In this document: in pieces, positions 50,391-58,906 of the stretch
How the letters are laid out: each line of letters begins with the position of its first letter
How positions within the stretch are numbered: the first letter of the stretch is position 1
Source: VRUE01 sp963702955
GTDB taxonomy: Bacteria > Actinomycetota > Thermoleophilia > Solirubrobacterales > 70-9
Assembly (NCBI GenBank): GCA_963702955.1
Contig: OY969774.1
Coordinates: forward strand, 1,612,001-1,676,000
Length of the DNA stretch: 64,000 nt
Reading direction: 5' to 3'
Made by a program: the position numbers and the translations under genes
The notes under the pieces: generated by a model
The model's input: the letters and a program-made list of their open reading frames with translations, nothing else
Told to the model about the DNA's origin: nothing
The model's database searches: none

Positions 50391-52219
50391 ATCGCGCACT
50401 CGCCCTCGCCCCGCTCCACTTTGTAGGGGCTCGAGCGGTTCCAGTCGATGAACTGCTGCATCGTCTCGAGGCTGAACTCGGAGGGCAGCGTCAGGTCCTT
50501 GACCTCGTCTTCGAAGCGACCGGCCCCGGCCCGCTCGGCGAAGGCGTTGAACTCCTCGCCCTCGGCCCGCTCGGCCTCGTAGACGCGCAGCCAGCGCTCG
50601 ACCGCCTCGGGGACGCGTTTGGCGGGGAGGCGCGACTTCAGCCGCGTGCCGAAGATCACCTCGCCGCCCTCGTAGTTGCCGCCGATGTGGGGGATGTAGG
50701 CGGGCATCTGGCGGCCGCCGACTTTCAGCGAGGCGCCGTAGAAGCCGATGTTGGCGATGTGGTGCTGGCTGCAGCCGTTCGGGCAGCCGCTCATCTTGAT
50801 CTGGATCTTGCGGGTCAGCGCATCGGAGATCTCCATCTCCTCGACCCGCTGCTCGATCGCCCGGTTCAGCCCCATCGAGCTGGTGATCCCGAGTTTGCAG
50901 CTGTCGGTGCCGGGGCAGCTGACCACGTCGGTGATCTCGCGGGCGCCGGCCTCGCCGAGCCCGAGCGCGCTGAGCCGCTCCCAGACGTCGTAGAGAGCCT
51001 CGTCGCGGACCCAGCGCAGGACCAGGTTCTGCTGCACGGTGCTGCGGGCGTAGCCGCCGGTGTAGGTGCGCATGATCGTCGCCAGGCCGCGGAACTGCTC
51101 CGGCGTCAGGTCGCCGCGCGTGATCTTCACCTCGACCGCCGAGAAGCCCTCTTGCCGCTGCGCCTGCACGTTGCCTTCGACGAAGCGGTCGAAGCCGGAG
51201 CGGTCGCCGTTGGGCGAGGCCGGCGTCGCCGGCGGCTCGGGCGCGTTCTCCTCCTCGTCGTCGTCGAAGCGCAGCCGCTCGACGTCGAAGTCGCGCTCCC
51301 CCACCCAGTCGCCGCGCAACTCCTCCTCGACCTGCTCGCGGAAGGCGTCGATGCCGATCTTGTCGACCAGCACCTTGATCCGGGCGCGGGCGCGGTTGAC
51401 GCGCAGCCACTCCTGGCGATCGAAGATCCGCAGCGCCGCCTCGGTGACCTTGAGGTAGTCGCCGTTGTCGGCCTCGACGAACTCGTAGAGGGTCGGGGCG
51501 ACGCGGGCCATGATCGAGGTGCCGCCGCCGACCCGCAGCTCGAAGCCCTTGACGCCGTCCCGTTCGCGGCTGATGAAGGCGATGTCGTGGATGCCGGTGA
51601 TCGCCCGGTCCTCGTCGGAGCCGGTGAAGGCGGTCTTGATCTTGCGCGGCATCAGCTGCGTCGTCGGGTGGCGGACGAAGTAGCGGACGTAGGCGCCGGC
51701 GTAGGGGGTCGGGTCGAAGACCTCGTCGGGGGCGACGCCGGCCCAGGGGTCGCCGGTGACGTTGCGGACCGTGTTGCCGCAGCCCTCGCGCGAGGAGAGG
51801 TCGACCGCGGCGATCTCGCGCAGCAGCGACTCCATATCGCGCAGCGGCACGTGGTGGATCTGGATGTTCTGGCGGGTCGTGATGTGGCCCTTGTCGAGCG
51901 GCGCGTACTTCTCGACCACGCTGGCGAAGGCGTCCATCTGCGCCGGGGTGACGCCGCCGAACGGCAGCTTCACGCGGACCATCTGCACGTCGGGCTGGCG
52001 CTGGCCGTAGACGCCCTGTTTGAGGCGGAAGCCGATGAACTGGTCTTCGGCGAGCTCGCCGGCGAGGAATTGCTCGGCTTCGTTGTCGAAGTCGTCGAAC
52101 TCGCGCTCGATAATCGGGATGACGCTGCCGGGGACGTTCTCGTAGGTCTCCGGGTTCTCCAGCGAGCCGGTGCGGCCCTTGCCGCGCTGCTGCTTCTCCT
52201 GATCGACGACGACCTCCAC
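50387..52219 (-). CDS. sir: Ferredoxin-type sulfite/nitrite reductase
   Basis: The 610-residue protein has the duplicated siroheme reductase fold: LPFGGVTPAQMDAFA and GHITTRQNIQIHHV in the first half, a low-complexity acidic linker (FDDDEEENAPEPP), and STVQQNLVLRWV in the second. The cluster cysteines are CPGTDSCKLGITS near 430 and CPNGCSQHHIA near 475. Context with cysH, sat and cysC supports sulfite rather than nitrite reduction. The start is GTG 52219. A TATTTT -10-like box lies in the 39-bp gap to the rhodanese gene, so this may begin the operon. Confidence 0.92.
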   Translation of the reverse strand: MEVVVDQEKQQRGKGRTGSLENPETYENVPGSVIPIIEREFDDFDNEAEQFLAGELAEDQFIGFRLKQGVYGQRQPDVQMVRVKLPFGGVTPAQMDAFASVVEKYAPLDKGHITTRQNIQIHHVPLRDMESLLREIAAVDLSSREGCGNTVRNVTGDPWAGVAPDEVFDPTPYAGAYVRYFVRHPTTQLMPRKIKTAFTGSDEDRAITGIHDIAFISRERDGVKGFELRVGGGTSIMARVAPTLYEFVEADNGDYLKVTEAALRIFDRQEWLRVNRARARIKVLVDKIGIDAFREQVEEELRGDWVGERDFDVERLRFDDDEEENAPEPPATPASPNGDRSGFDRFVEGNVQAQRQEGFSAVEVKITRGDLTPEQFRGLATIMRTYTGGYARSTVQQNLVLRWVRDEALYDVWERLSALGLGEAGAREITDVVSCPGTDSCKLGITSSMGLNRAIEQRVEEMEISDALTRKIQIKMSGCPNGCSQHHIANIGFYGASLKVGGRQMPAYIPHIGGNYEGGEVIFGTRLKSRLPAKRVPEAVERWLRVYEAERAEGEEFNAFAERAGAGRFEDEVKDLTLPSEFSLETMQQFIDWNRSSPYKVERGEGECAI

Positions 52220-52258
52220 AGCCAGGAAAATAGCAAAACCTGACAGGGATTAGGGTAT

Positions 52259-52630
52259 TTAGCCCTGAGCGGACCTTTTTCGTGCCTCGAGGATCGCCGC
52301 CGCCTCGCCCGATTCGGCCACGTAGCCACCCTCCGGCTCGAGCGGCAGGCCGGCCTCGGCCCAGGCCTCGATCCCACCGGCAAGCGCCGTCGCCCGGTAG
52401 CCGTCCGCGGCGAAGGCGGCGGCGGCCATGTCGGCGCGATTGTCGGCGCGGCAGTAGAAGACGACCGGGCGCTCGCGGTCGAGCTCGGCCGCTCGCCGAT
52501 CCAACTCCCCCAGCTCGATGTGGGTGGCGCCGACGATCCGGCCCGCCTCCCACTCGTGATCGGTGCGGACGTCGACCAGCTGCGCCCCGTCCTCGACCAG
52601 CTTCTGCGCTTCCTCCGGTTTCAGCTCCAT
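52259..52630 (-). CDS. Rhodanese-like sulfurtransferase
   Basis: This 123-residue single-domain rhodanese shows QLVDVRTDHEWEAGRI near 17-32, HIELGEL, and the active-site loop VVFYCRADNRADMAA with catalytic Cys near 59. A C-terminal tail ends ILEARKRSAQG. It probably carries persulfide sulfur and its position ahead of the sulfite reductase suits sulfur metabolism. Confidence 0.9.
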   Translation of the reverse strand: MELKPEEAQKLVEDGAQLVDVRTDHEWEAGRIVGATHIELGELDRRAAELDRERPVVFYCRADNRADMAAAAFAADGYRATALAGGIEAWAEAGLPLEPEGGYVAESGEAAAILEARKRSAQG

Positions 52631-52639
52631 CGGCGGAAT

Positions 52640-52849
52640 CTAGTCGACGTCGGTCCCCTCGACCAGAAAGGCGACGCGGACATGCGCCCGGTACTCGTCC
52701 AGGTCCTCGCCACGGATCCCGGTCGAGACGATGTTGACGGCACGGATGTTGCGCAACGTTCCCTGGGCCTGGGCGAGCGCCTGCTTGGCGGCGTCGTCGG
52801 TCAACGTCTTGGAGCTCCCGACCAGCTCGATGATTTTCACGACTGCCAT
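52640..52849 (-). CDS. Dodecin
   Basis: The 69-residue protein matches dodecin, a twelve-subunit flavin-storing shell: VVKIIELVGSS, then AAKQALAQAQGTLRNIRAVN and a final strand RVAFLVEG. The start has GAAGGAGG seven bases upstream. It overlaps the end of the small gene upstream by 13 bases and is followed nine bases later by the rhodanese gene, so all three are likely co-transcribed. Confidence 0.9.
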   Translation of the reverse strand: MAVVKIIELVGSSKTLTDDAAKQALAQAQGTLRNIRAVNIVSTGIRGEDLDEYRAHVRVAFLVEGTDVD

Positions 52850-53034
52850 CTCACTCCTCCTTCTAGGTGGTCCTGAACGGTCCCCTTCGCGCCGACCCCC
52901 TCGACCAGCGCGGCCCGCTGCCACGGGCCGATCGCCTCCCCCCCGTCGCCCGCCGGCGCCGCCGTCTCGGCGACGAACCGCTCGACCGCGGCGGCGATAG
53001 CCGCCGCCTCGTCTGCGCTCGGGCTAGAGGCCAT
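52837..53034 (-). CDS. Small acidic protein, possibly acyl-CoA carboxylase epsilon-like
   Basis: The 65-residue protein reads DEAAAIAAAVERFVAETA, then PWQRAALVEGVGAKG. An alanine-rich helix followed by a WxRAALxEG patch is reminiscent of small epsilon-type subunits of actinobacterial acyl-CoA carboxylases, but the match is too short to assert. Its ATG at 53034 lies two bases after the group II intron end, so its native ribosome binding site and promoter have been displaced. Confidence 0.5.
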   Translation of the reverse strand: MASSPSADEAAAIAAAVERFVAETAAPAGDGGEAIGPWQRAALVEGVGAKGTVQDHLEGGVRWQS

Positions 53035-53036
53035 TG

Positions 53037-55010
53037 GTAGTCAGGGGCGCAGTACCCGAGCAGGCCTGTTTCCCCATCCCCCTTTCAATCCGTGCGTGCG
53101 GTTTTCCCGCACACGGCTTACCGATGATCTTCTCTGCATGGCTACGCGACCCCCGGATAGCGAATCGTGCCCATCAGCTGGTGAAGGCCCAGTTCCCCGA
53201 ACCACTGCCTCGTCCACGCATCGGCTCGCCCGGCGTGCAGATTGCGGCCGTGGCGCTTGATCAACAAGCGCCGTAGCCGCCTGACGACGTAGCTGTCGAT
53301 GGCAACGAACTTGTCGGCGGCGTTCCCGGTGCGAAAGTAGTTGCCCCAGCCGCGCAGGAGCGGGTTCAGGTCCGCGATCACCTCGCGGATGTCTGAGACT
53401 CCTGTGCGGTTGCGGCCGGTCTTGGTCTTGACCTTGGCCCGGATCGACTTCATCGCCCGTTGCGAAGGCCAGCGATGGAGGTAGTAGCGGCGGATGCCGC
53501 GTTCCATCAGCTTGCCCGAAGCGCGCGCTCTGAAGTGGCAACCGAGGAAGTCAAAGCCCTCGCGGCCCTCTCTGAGATCGACCACCTTCGTCTTTTCGGG
53601 ATGCAGCTCGAGGCCGAGGGAGACGAGGACTTCCCTCGCTTTTGCCTCGGCCGCCCTGGCCTCGCTCTCGGTGCGGCAGAGCACGACGAAGTCGTCCGCG
53701 TAGCGGACGAGCAGGCCGTGCTCCCCGCCCTGGAAGGCGAGGTCGAGGGCATGCAGGTAGATGTTGGAGAGGAGCGGCGAGATGACGCCGCCCTGGGGGG
53801 TGCCGGCGACCGTCTGCCGGTATGCCCCTTCCTCCATCACACCCGCCTTGAGCCACTTGCGCAGCAGCTTCAGCACCTTCCGGTCAGAGACCCGCTCCCT
53901 CACCTTCTCGATCAGAAGCTCGTGATCGATGGTGGAGAAGTAGTCCCTGATGTCCGCGTCGAGCGCCCAGACGCCGCCGTCGATGAAGCCCTTGCGAAGC
54001 TGCTCCATCGCGTTGGTGGCGGAACGACGGGGCCGGAAGCCGAAGGAGGCGTCGGTGAAGTCAGCCTCGAAGATCGGCTCCAGGATCAGTCGCGCCGCCT
54101 GCTGGGCGGTGCGGTCGCGGACGGTGGGGATGCCGAGCGGCCGCTTGCCGCCGTCTGGCTTGGGGATATCGACCCTCCTGGTTGGGGAGGGTCGGTAGGA
54201 ACCTTCGCGGAGGTCACGTTGCAGCTCGGCCGACAACCGCTCTGCGCCGTATTCCTCCACCACGGCGAGCGTCACTCTGTCGATGCCCGCCGCGCCCTTG
54301 TTCTTGCGCACCCGCTTCCATGCCTCCCGGAGGACGTCACCCCTCCAGATTCGGTCATGCAGGGCGTGGAAGCGGCGATCTGGGGATCGCTTGGCCGCAG
54401 CCCATAGCTTGCGTTGGAGTTCTCGCACCTTCGGGCGGCGAGGGGCCTGAAGGGCCATTTGACTCGCCTCCCCGTCGGCGGGTTGGCTACCGCCGGGGTG
54501 GTTGGGTCCGCTCTCGGCGGCCATGCCTAGCGCTTACCTCCTCGACCAGCGCGATCAAAGCAGGGGTCCTTCGCTCCCGGCGCGTTGTTCTGCACGCCGA
54601 TCGGCACTACTACGACCCCCTCGGACTCCCGCTGCCCTCCGTCCCTTTTCGCACTCGGCTTATAGGGCCGATCTTCGCCCGACGCTGGGCTGGGCAGACG
54701 GGTCTCCCACGTTCCGGCACCGACCTTGCGCGCGTGCAGCTCCCCGTACCCCGGAGGGACTCGCCGACCGGCTCCGCAGCAGGGTCAACGGACGTGGCCT
54801 TCGCCGTGACATGAGCGGCTCGGCTCCCCCGTTGTATCTGTGACGAGGCTGTAGTCGCAGCCCGCGCGCTTGCTCCCTCCGAAGAGGCTCTCGACGCCCC
54901 GCTCGGCCGCAGGGATCTCTCCCTGAGACTGGGGCCTGCTACCGGGCGCTGCGGCGCTTACCCGGACGGGACTTGCACCCGTTGGCCTGTGCCAGCTTTC
55001 GTGGCGCAAC
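53037..55010 (-). mobile_element. Group II intron with encoded reverse transcriptase
   Basis: The minus-strand RNA begins GTTGCGCCACGAAAGC and soon contains the conserved domain I stretch GGTGCAAGTCCCG. About 490 bases of non-coding RNA precede the reverse transcriptase gene. At the 3' end is a classical domain V (53126-53090): AGCCGTGTGCGG, a GAAA tetraloop, then CCGCACGCACGG. A domain VI-like stem and terminal CTGACTAC follow. The exact 5' and 3' bases are estimated to within a few nucleotides. The 5' flank is TTCAGGCAT. Confidence 0.85.
53142..54524 (-). CDS. ltrA: Group II intron reverse transcriptase/maturase
   Basis: The 460-residue protein has RT motifs NKGAAGIDRVTL near 75-86, RPLGIPTVRDR, SFGFRPRRSA, ALDADIRDYFSTIDH, GTPQGGVISPLLSNIYLH and the catalytic YADD near 276, followed by FLGCHF and a maturase X domain (LNPLLRGWGNYFR). 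I see no HNH endonuclease at the C-terminus, so integration would not use one. The frame is intact and the intron may be functional. Confidence 0.94.
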   Translation of the reverse strand: MAAESGPNHPGGSQPADGEASQMALQAPRRPKVRELQRKLWAAAKRSPDRRFHALHDRIWRGDVLREAWKRVRKNKGAAGIDRVTLAVVEEYGAERLSAELQRDLREGSYRPSPTRRVDIPKPDGGKRPLGIPTVRDRTAQQAARLILEPIFEADFTDASFGFRPRRSATNAMEQLRKGFIDGGVWALDADIRDYFSTIDHELLIEKVRERVSDRKVLKLLRKWLKAGVMEEGAYRQTVAGTPQGGVISPLLSNIYLHALDLAFQGGEHGLLVRYADDFVVLCRTESEARAAEAKAREVLVSLGLELHPEKTKVVDLREGREGFDFLGCHFRARASGKLMERGIRRYYLHRWPSQRAMKSIRAKVKTKTGRNRTGVSDIREVIADLNPLLRGWGNYFRTGNAADKFVAIDSYVVRRLRRLLIKRHGRNLHAGRADAWTRQWFGELGLHQLMGTIRYPGVA

Positions 55011-55090
55011 ATGCCTGAAGCCTATTCCAACGCGCAATACCCACCGGCTGAGAGTGCCTGGACCAGATTTGACACTTCTGTCTGAGAATT

Positions 55091-55120
55091 GTTACATTAC
55101 TTAGCCAGAGGTGATGTAAC
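55091..55120 (+). promoter_or_regulatory. Operator of the third RHH/PIN pair
   Basis: A perfect inverted repeat GTTACAT (55091-55097) and ATGTAAC (55114-55120) with a 16-bp spacer ends exactly at the antitoxin start. A GAGG at 55108-55111 serves as ribosome binding site inside the spacer. Autoregulation by the RHH protein is likely. Confidence 0.65.
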
Positions 55121-55369
55121 GTGGCCCGCATGAAGCGACTGCAGATATCGATCGAGCCCGAGCTGGACGCGGCGGTGGAACGACGCGCCGAGGAAGAGGG
55201 GCTCTCGAAGGCGGAGGTGATCAGGCGTTGCGTGCGGGAGGAGATACGGCCATTGCCCCCCATAGAGGAGGATCCGCTGTTCAAGATGTTCGGCACGGTT
55301 TCAAGCGACCCCGGCGACACCCGGTCGATCGACGAGGTCGTCTACGGGCCATCGAATCCGGACCCCTGA
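55121..55369 (+). CDS. Ribbon-helix-helix antitoxin (CopG/VapB-like)
   Basis: The 82-residue protein begins with MKRLQISIEPELDAAVERRA and continues with GLSKAEVIRRCVREEI, an RHH motif. The C-terminal tail (DPLFKMFGTVSSDPGDTRSI) is the presumed toxin-binding part. GTG 55121 or ATG 55130 can start it. Its TGA overlaps the PIN gene as CTGA. It lies between the group II intron and the RTX gene, outside the tRNA-Phe archipelago. Confidence 0.82.
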   Translation: MARMKRLQISIEPELDAAVERRAEEEGLSKAEVIRRCVREEIRPLPPIEEDPLFKMFGTVSSDPGDTRSIDEVVYGPSNPDP

Positions 55370-55767
55370 TCTTTGTCAACACCTCGTTCCTGATTGCGGG
55401 CTTCGACGAGCGCGATCCCCATCACCGAGAAGCTGCGCTCCTTGCCCGTCAGGTTGCTGGACGGCGAATGATCGCGACCAACCACATCCGCGGCGAGGGT
55501 TGGACGTGGCTCCGGCGGAAGCGATGGCACGCAAAGGCCGTGGAGCTACTGGACGCCCTCGGCGCCGGGGAAAGCAATGTCCGAATCGACTTCGTCTCCG
55601 AAGAGCTCGAGGACGAGGCCCTGCGCTGGCTGCGGACACACGACGAGCGCGAGTACTCCTTCGTCGACGCCACCAGCTTCGCCTACATGCGTGCCAAGGG
55701 AATCGAACAAGCTCTCGCCTTCGACGGCGATTTCGCCGCCGCCGGCTTCACAGAACTACGACCCTGA
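55366..55767 (+). CDS. PIN-domain protein with Asp-to-Asn change, apparent CTG start
   Basis: The 133-residue protein follows the PIN pattern IFVNTSFLIAGFDERDPHH, HIRGEGWTWLRRK, YSFVDATSFAYMRAKG and FDGDFAAAGF. The first catalytic position, normally Asp in xDTS, is Asn (AAC). Later acidic residues are present, so nuclease activity may be lost or altered. No ATG, GTG or TTG precedes this motif in frame after the antitoxin; the only reasonable start is CTG 55366 overlapping the TGA. The gene may rely on coupling or may be a decayed toxin. Confidence 0.7.
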   Translation: MIFVNTSFLIAGFDERDPHHREAALLARQVAGRRMIATNHIRGEGWTWLRRKRWHAKAVELLDALGAGESNVRIDFVSEELEDEALRWLRTHDEREYSFVDATSFAYMRAKGIEQALAFDGDFAAAGFTELRP

Positions 55768-55781
55768 ACAGACGACCGCGC

Positions 55782-57467
55782 TCAGCCGCCGTTGTTCAGG
55801 CCTGCTACCGGGGTGCCGCTCGTGTGGTCGGCGCAGTAGAGGGGCGGGGGATCGAAGGAGTCGGTTAGGGCGCGGCCCGAGGGATGGCCCTTGGTGCCGC
55901 ACTGGATGACTTCGTCGCGGACGCCGTCGCGGGCGTCGATGATGTCGTTGCCGCCGCGCCCGTAGAAGCTGTCCTTGCCGGGCTGGCCGAGCATCGCGTT
56001 GGCGCCGGAATCCCCGATCAGCACGTCGTAGTCGAAGGAGCCCTCGATGTCCTCGTCGCTCGGGGCGAGGCGCACGTGGTGGCAGCCCTTGATCGCGTCG
56101 ATCCAGGCGGCGTGGGCGGCGAGCGAGACGTAGAGCAGCCCGGGGTGCGCCTGGGTCTCGGCGAAGGAGGCGTCGTCGCGGCCGGGGCCGCCGACCAGGG
56201 CCCCGCCGGCGCAGCCGCCTCCGGCCGCCAGCAGGTCGCCGCCGGGGCCGCCGTAGAGGTAGGTCGGACCGGGGAGGCCCCCGATCAGGCCGTCCGGGCC
56301 GCCTTCGCCGTAGATCCGGTCGCTGCCGGTGCCGGACTCGATCAGGTCTTCCTCGGGCCCACCGTGGATGACGTCGTTGCCGGGACCGCCGGCGAGACGG
56401 ACGAAGTTGACCGCCGCCAGCGAGCCTTCGACGCGCAGGCTGTCGTTGCCGGGGCCGAGGTCGGCCATCAACCAGCGGGCCGGGCCCTTCGTCGGGCAGA
56501 TCGCCTGCTTCGGGTCGCCACCCGCCGGTCGGCGGCATCCCGGGCCGACCGCGATCCCCTTGGTCGCACCGACCCCGAAGGTTGCCGATTCCTGGTCGAA
56601 GCTGACCGCCGTGATCTGGTCGGGACCGCCGCCGCCGACGATCTCCAAGCCGCCGCCCCCGCCGCGGACCCGGTCGAATTCGACGTACGCGCTGGCCTTC
56701 GGCGGAGCTTCGGGGCCGCAGGAGACGGTGTTCCCCTTGGCCCCGCTGCAGCCGTCCTTGCCCTGACCGCCGTCGAGTTCGTCGGCGCCGCCGCCACCGC
56801 GAAGCGTGTCGTCCCCGGGACCGCCGTCGATCGTGTTGGCCTGCTTGTTGCCGATCAGCGTGTCGCGGAAGGCGGAGCCTTCGATGCTCTCGAAGCGGAA
56901 GATCCGGTCGTGGCCGTCGCCGCGCGCCTTGTGGGCCGCGAGCGAGACCCACACGCCGGCGCCCTTGGGATCGGCGACGTCGGTGGCGAAGGAGGCGATG
57001 TCGCCTTGGCCGGGACCGCCGTCCATGCGGTCGTAGCCGTAGTCGCCGTGGACCAGGTCGTAGTCGCCGGGGCCGCCGTTGAGCGTGTCGATGCCGAGGC
57101 CGCCGCCGACCTCGTCGGCACTCCCCGGACCGCCGGTGATCTTGTCGTCGCCGAGGTCGCCGAAGACCCGGTCGGCGCCGGCCCCGCCGTTGACCACATC
57201 GTTGCCGCGGCCGCCGTGGATCAGGTCGTCTCCCGCCCCGCCGCAGATCAGGTCGTTGCCGAGGGCCCCGTAGATGACGTCGTCGCCCCCGCCGCCCCAG
57301 ATCACGTCGCGGCCGGGCGTCCCGCGCAGTTCGTCGGGGCCTTCGGTCCCGACGATGTCGGGCCGCCGCCCGTGGCAGCGCGATTCGGTTTCTTCGCCGG
57401 CCGGCGCCACGCCGAGAAATGCGATCACGGCGGCGACCAGCGCAGCCCCTGCTACGAGTCCCCTCAT
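55782..57467 (-). CDS. Secreted RTX/hemolysin-type calcium-binding repeat protein
   Basis: The 561-residue protein has an N-terminal signal segment (LVAGAALVAAVIAFLGVAPAG). Many GGxGxDxU nonapeptides follow (GGGGDDVIYGALGNDLI, GGAGDDLIHGGRGNDVVNGG and others, about 45-130), with further blocks at about 205-240, 355-400 and 490-520. These form a calcium-loaded parallel beta roll outside the cell. Interblock segments (WVSLAAHKARGDGHDRIF and YVSLAAHAAWIDAI) are similar to each other, suggesting internal duplication. Its ATG overlaps the aldehyde dehydrogenase stop as ATGA, an odd coupling for a secreted protein. Confidence 0.85.
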   Translation of the reverse strand: MRGLVAGAALVAAVIAFLGVAPAGEETESRCHGRRPDIVGTEGPDELRGTPGRDVIWGGGGDDVIYGALGNDLICGGAGDDLIHGGRGNDVVNGGAGADRVFGDLGDDKITGGPGSADEVGGGLGIDTLNGGPGDYDLVHGDYGYDRMDGGPGQGDIASFATDVADPKGAGVWVSLAAHKARGDGHDRIFRFESIEGSAFRDTLIGNKQANTIDGGPGDDTLRGGGGADELDGGQGKDGCSGAKGNTVSCGPEAPPKASAYVEFDRVRGGGGGLEIVGGGGPDQITAVSFDQESATFGVGATKGIAVGPGCRRPAGGDPKQAICPTKGPARWLMADLGPGNDSLRVEGSLAAVNFVRLAGGPGNDVIHGGPEEDLIESGTGSDRIYGEGGPDGLIGGLPGPTYLYGGPGGDLLAAGGGCAGGALVGGPGRDDASFAETQAHPGLLYVSLAAHAAWIDAIKGCHHVRLAPSDEDIEGSFDYDVLIGDSGANAMLGQPGKDSFYGRGGNDIIDARDGVRDEVIQCGTKGHPSGRALTDSFDPPPLYCADHTSGTPVAGLNNGG

Positions 57468-58906
57468 TCGAGGTTGATCATTACATGCTTGATCTCGGTG
57501 TAATCCTCGAGCGCGTAGATGGACAGATCCTTGCCGTAGCCGGATTCCTTATAGCCGCCGTGGGGCATCTCGGAGACGAGCGGGATGTGGTCGTTGATCC
57601 AGACGCAGCCGAAGCGCAGCGCGTTGGCGACCCGCATCGCCCGGCCGACGTCGCGGGTCCAGACCGAGGAGGCGAGACCGTAGCGGGTGCCGTTGGCCCA
57701 CTCGATCGCCTTCGCCTCGTCGTCGAACGGCTGCACCGTGATCACCGGGCCGAAGATCTCCTTCTGGATCATCTCGTCGCCCTGTTCGAGCCCGGCGACG
57801 ACGGCCGGCTCGAGGAAGTAGCCGGGCAGGTCGGGCTCGGCGCCGCCGGTAACGACCTCGGCGCCGTCCGGCTTGCGCTCGAGGAAGCCCTCGACCCGCT
57901 CGCGCTGGCGCTGCGAGTTGAGCGGCCCGAGCGTCGTCTCGGCCGCGAGCGTGTCGCCCAGGATCAGCCCCTGCGCTTCGGAGGCGAGCCCGCTGACGAC
58001 GTCGTCGTAGACGCCCTTGGCGGCGAGCACGCGGGTCGCCGCGGTGCAGTCCTGGCCGGCGTTGTAGTAGCCGGTGCCGGCGATCGTCTCCAGCGCCGTC
58101 TCCATCCCGACGTCGTCGAAGACGATCACCGGCGCCTTCCCCCCCAGCTCGAGGTGGACGCGCTTGAGCGTGTCGGCGGCGGCCTTGGCGATCCCCTTGC
58201 CGGTCGGCGGCGAGCCGGTCAGGCTGACCATCTCGACGTCGGGGTGGTTGACCAGCTCGACCCCGGTCGGCTCGCCGTGGCCGCCGATCGCGTTGAGCAC
58301 ACCCGGCGGCAGCAGGTCGGCGCACCACTCGGCGAACAGCAGGGTGGTCAGCGGCGTCGTCTCGGCCGGCTTCAGCACGACCGTGTTGCCGGCCGCGAGC
58401 GCCGGGCCGATCTTCCAGATCGCCATCATCAGCGGGTAGTTCCAGGGGGTTATCTGGCCGACCACGCCGACCGGCTCGCGGCGGACGAAGGAGGTGTGCC
58501 CCTCCATGTACTCGCCGGCCGCGCGACCCTCCATGCAACGGGCGGCGCCGGCGAAGAAGCGCAGGTTGTCGGCCATCACCGGCACCTCGTCCTCGAGCAC
58601 CGCGCCGCGCGGCTTGCCGGCGTCGGCCGCCTCGAGGTCGGCGATCTCCTCGCCGCGCTCCTCGATCAGGTCGGCGATCCGCAAGAGCGCCCGCGCTCGT
58701 TCGCCCGGCGGCGTCGCCGCCCAGCCCTCGAAGGCCCCCTTCGCCGCGGCGACCGCGGCATCGACGTCGGCCTTGGTCGACAGCGGCGCCGAGGCGATCG
58801 CCGAGCCGGTAGCCGGATTCACCACGTCCTCCATCCCACCCTCGACCGGGTCCACAGCCTCCCCGCCGATGAAGTTCCTCAGCTTCGTCTTCGTCGCCGC
58901 CGCCAT
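57464..58906 (-). CDS. Aldehyde dehydrogenase (gamma-aminobutyraldehyde dehydrogenase-like)
   Basis: The 480-residue NAD-dependent enzyme has ITPWNYPLMMAIWKIGPALAAGN, LTGSPPTGKGIAKAA, the catalytic Glu in HLELGGKAPVIVFDD, the catalytic Cys in YYNAGQDCTAATRV, and KEIFGPVITV. The N-terminus (NFIGGEAVDP) and motif details resemble gamma-aminobutyraldehyde/betaine aldehyde dehydrogenases. ATG 58906 has GGAGG seven bases upstream and overlaps the alanine dehydrogenase stop (TGATG). With the aminotransferase in the same cluster it would oxidise the aldehyde formed from an amine. Confidence 0.9.
   Translation of the reverse strand: MAAATKTKLRNFIGGEAVDPVEGGMEDVVNPATGSAIASAPLSTKADVDAAVAAAKGAFEGWAATPPGERARALLRIADLIEERGEEIADLEAADAGKPRGAVLEDEVPVMADNLRFFAGAARCMEGRAAGEYMEGHTSFVRREPVGVVGQITPWNYPLMMAIWKIGPALAAGNTVVLKPAETTPLTTLLFAEWCADLLPPGVLNAIGGHGEPTGVELVNHPDVEMVSLTGSPPTGKGIAKAAADTLKRVHLELGGKAPVIVFDDVGMETALETIAGTGYYNAGQDCTAATRVLAAKGVYDDVVSGLASEAQGLILGDTLAAETTLGPLNSQRQRERVEGFLERKPDGAEVVTGGAEPDLPGYFLEPAVVAGLEQGDEMIQKEIFGPVITVQPFDDEAKAIEWANGTRYGLASSVWTRDVGRAMRVANALRFGCVWINDHIPLVSEMPHGGYKESGYGKDLSIYALEDYTEIKHVMINLE

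Noticed and set aside
54525..55010. Short open frames upstream of the reverse transcriptase
   Set aside because: This stretch is explained by structured group II intron RNA, including the domain I sequence GGTGCAAGTCCCG.
56000..57300. GC-rich short repeats as a repeat element
   Set aside because: They encode the RTX nonapeptides of the secreted protein at 55782-57467.
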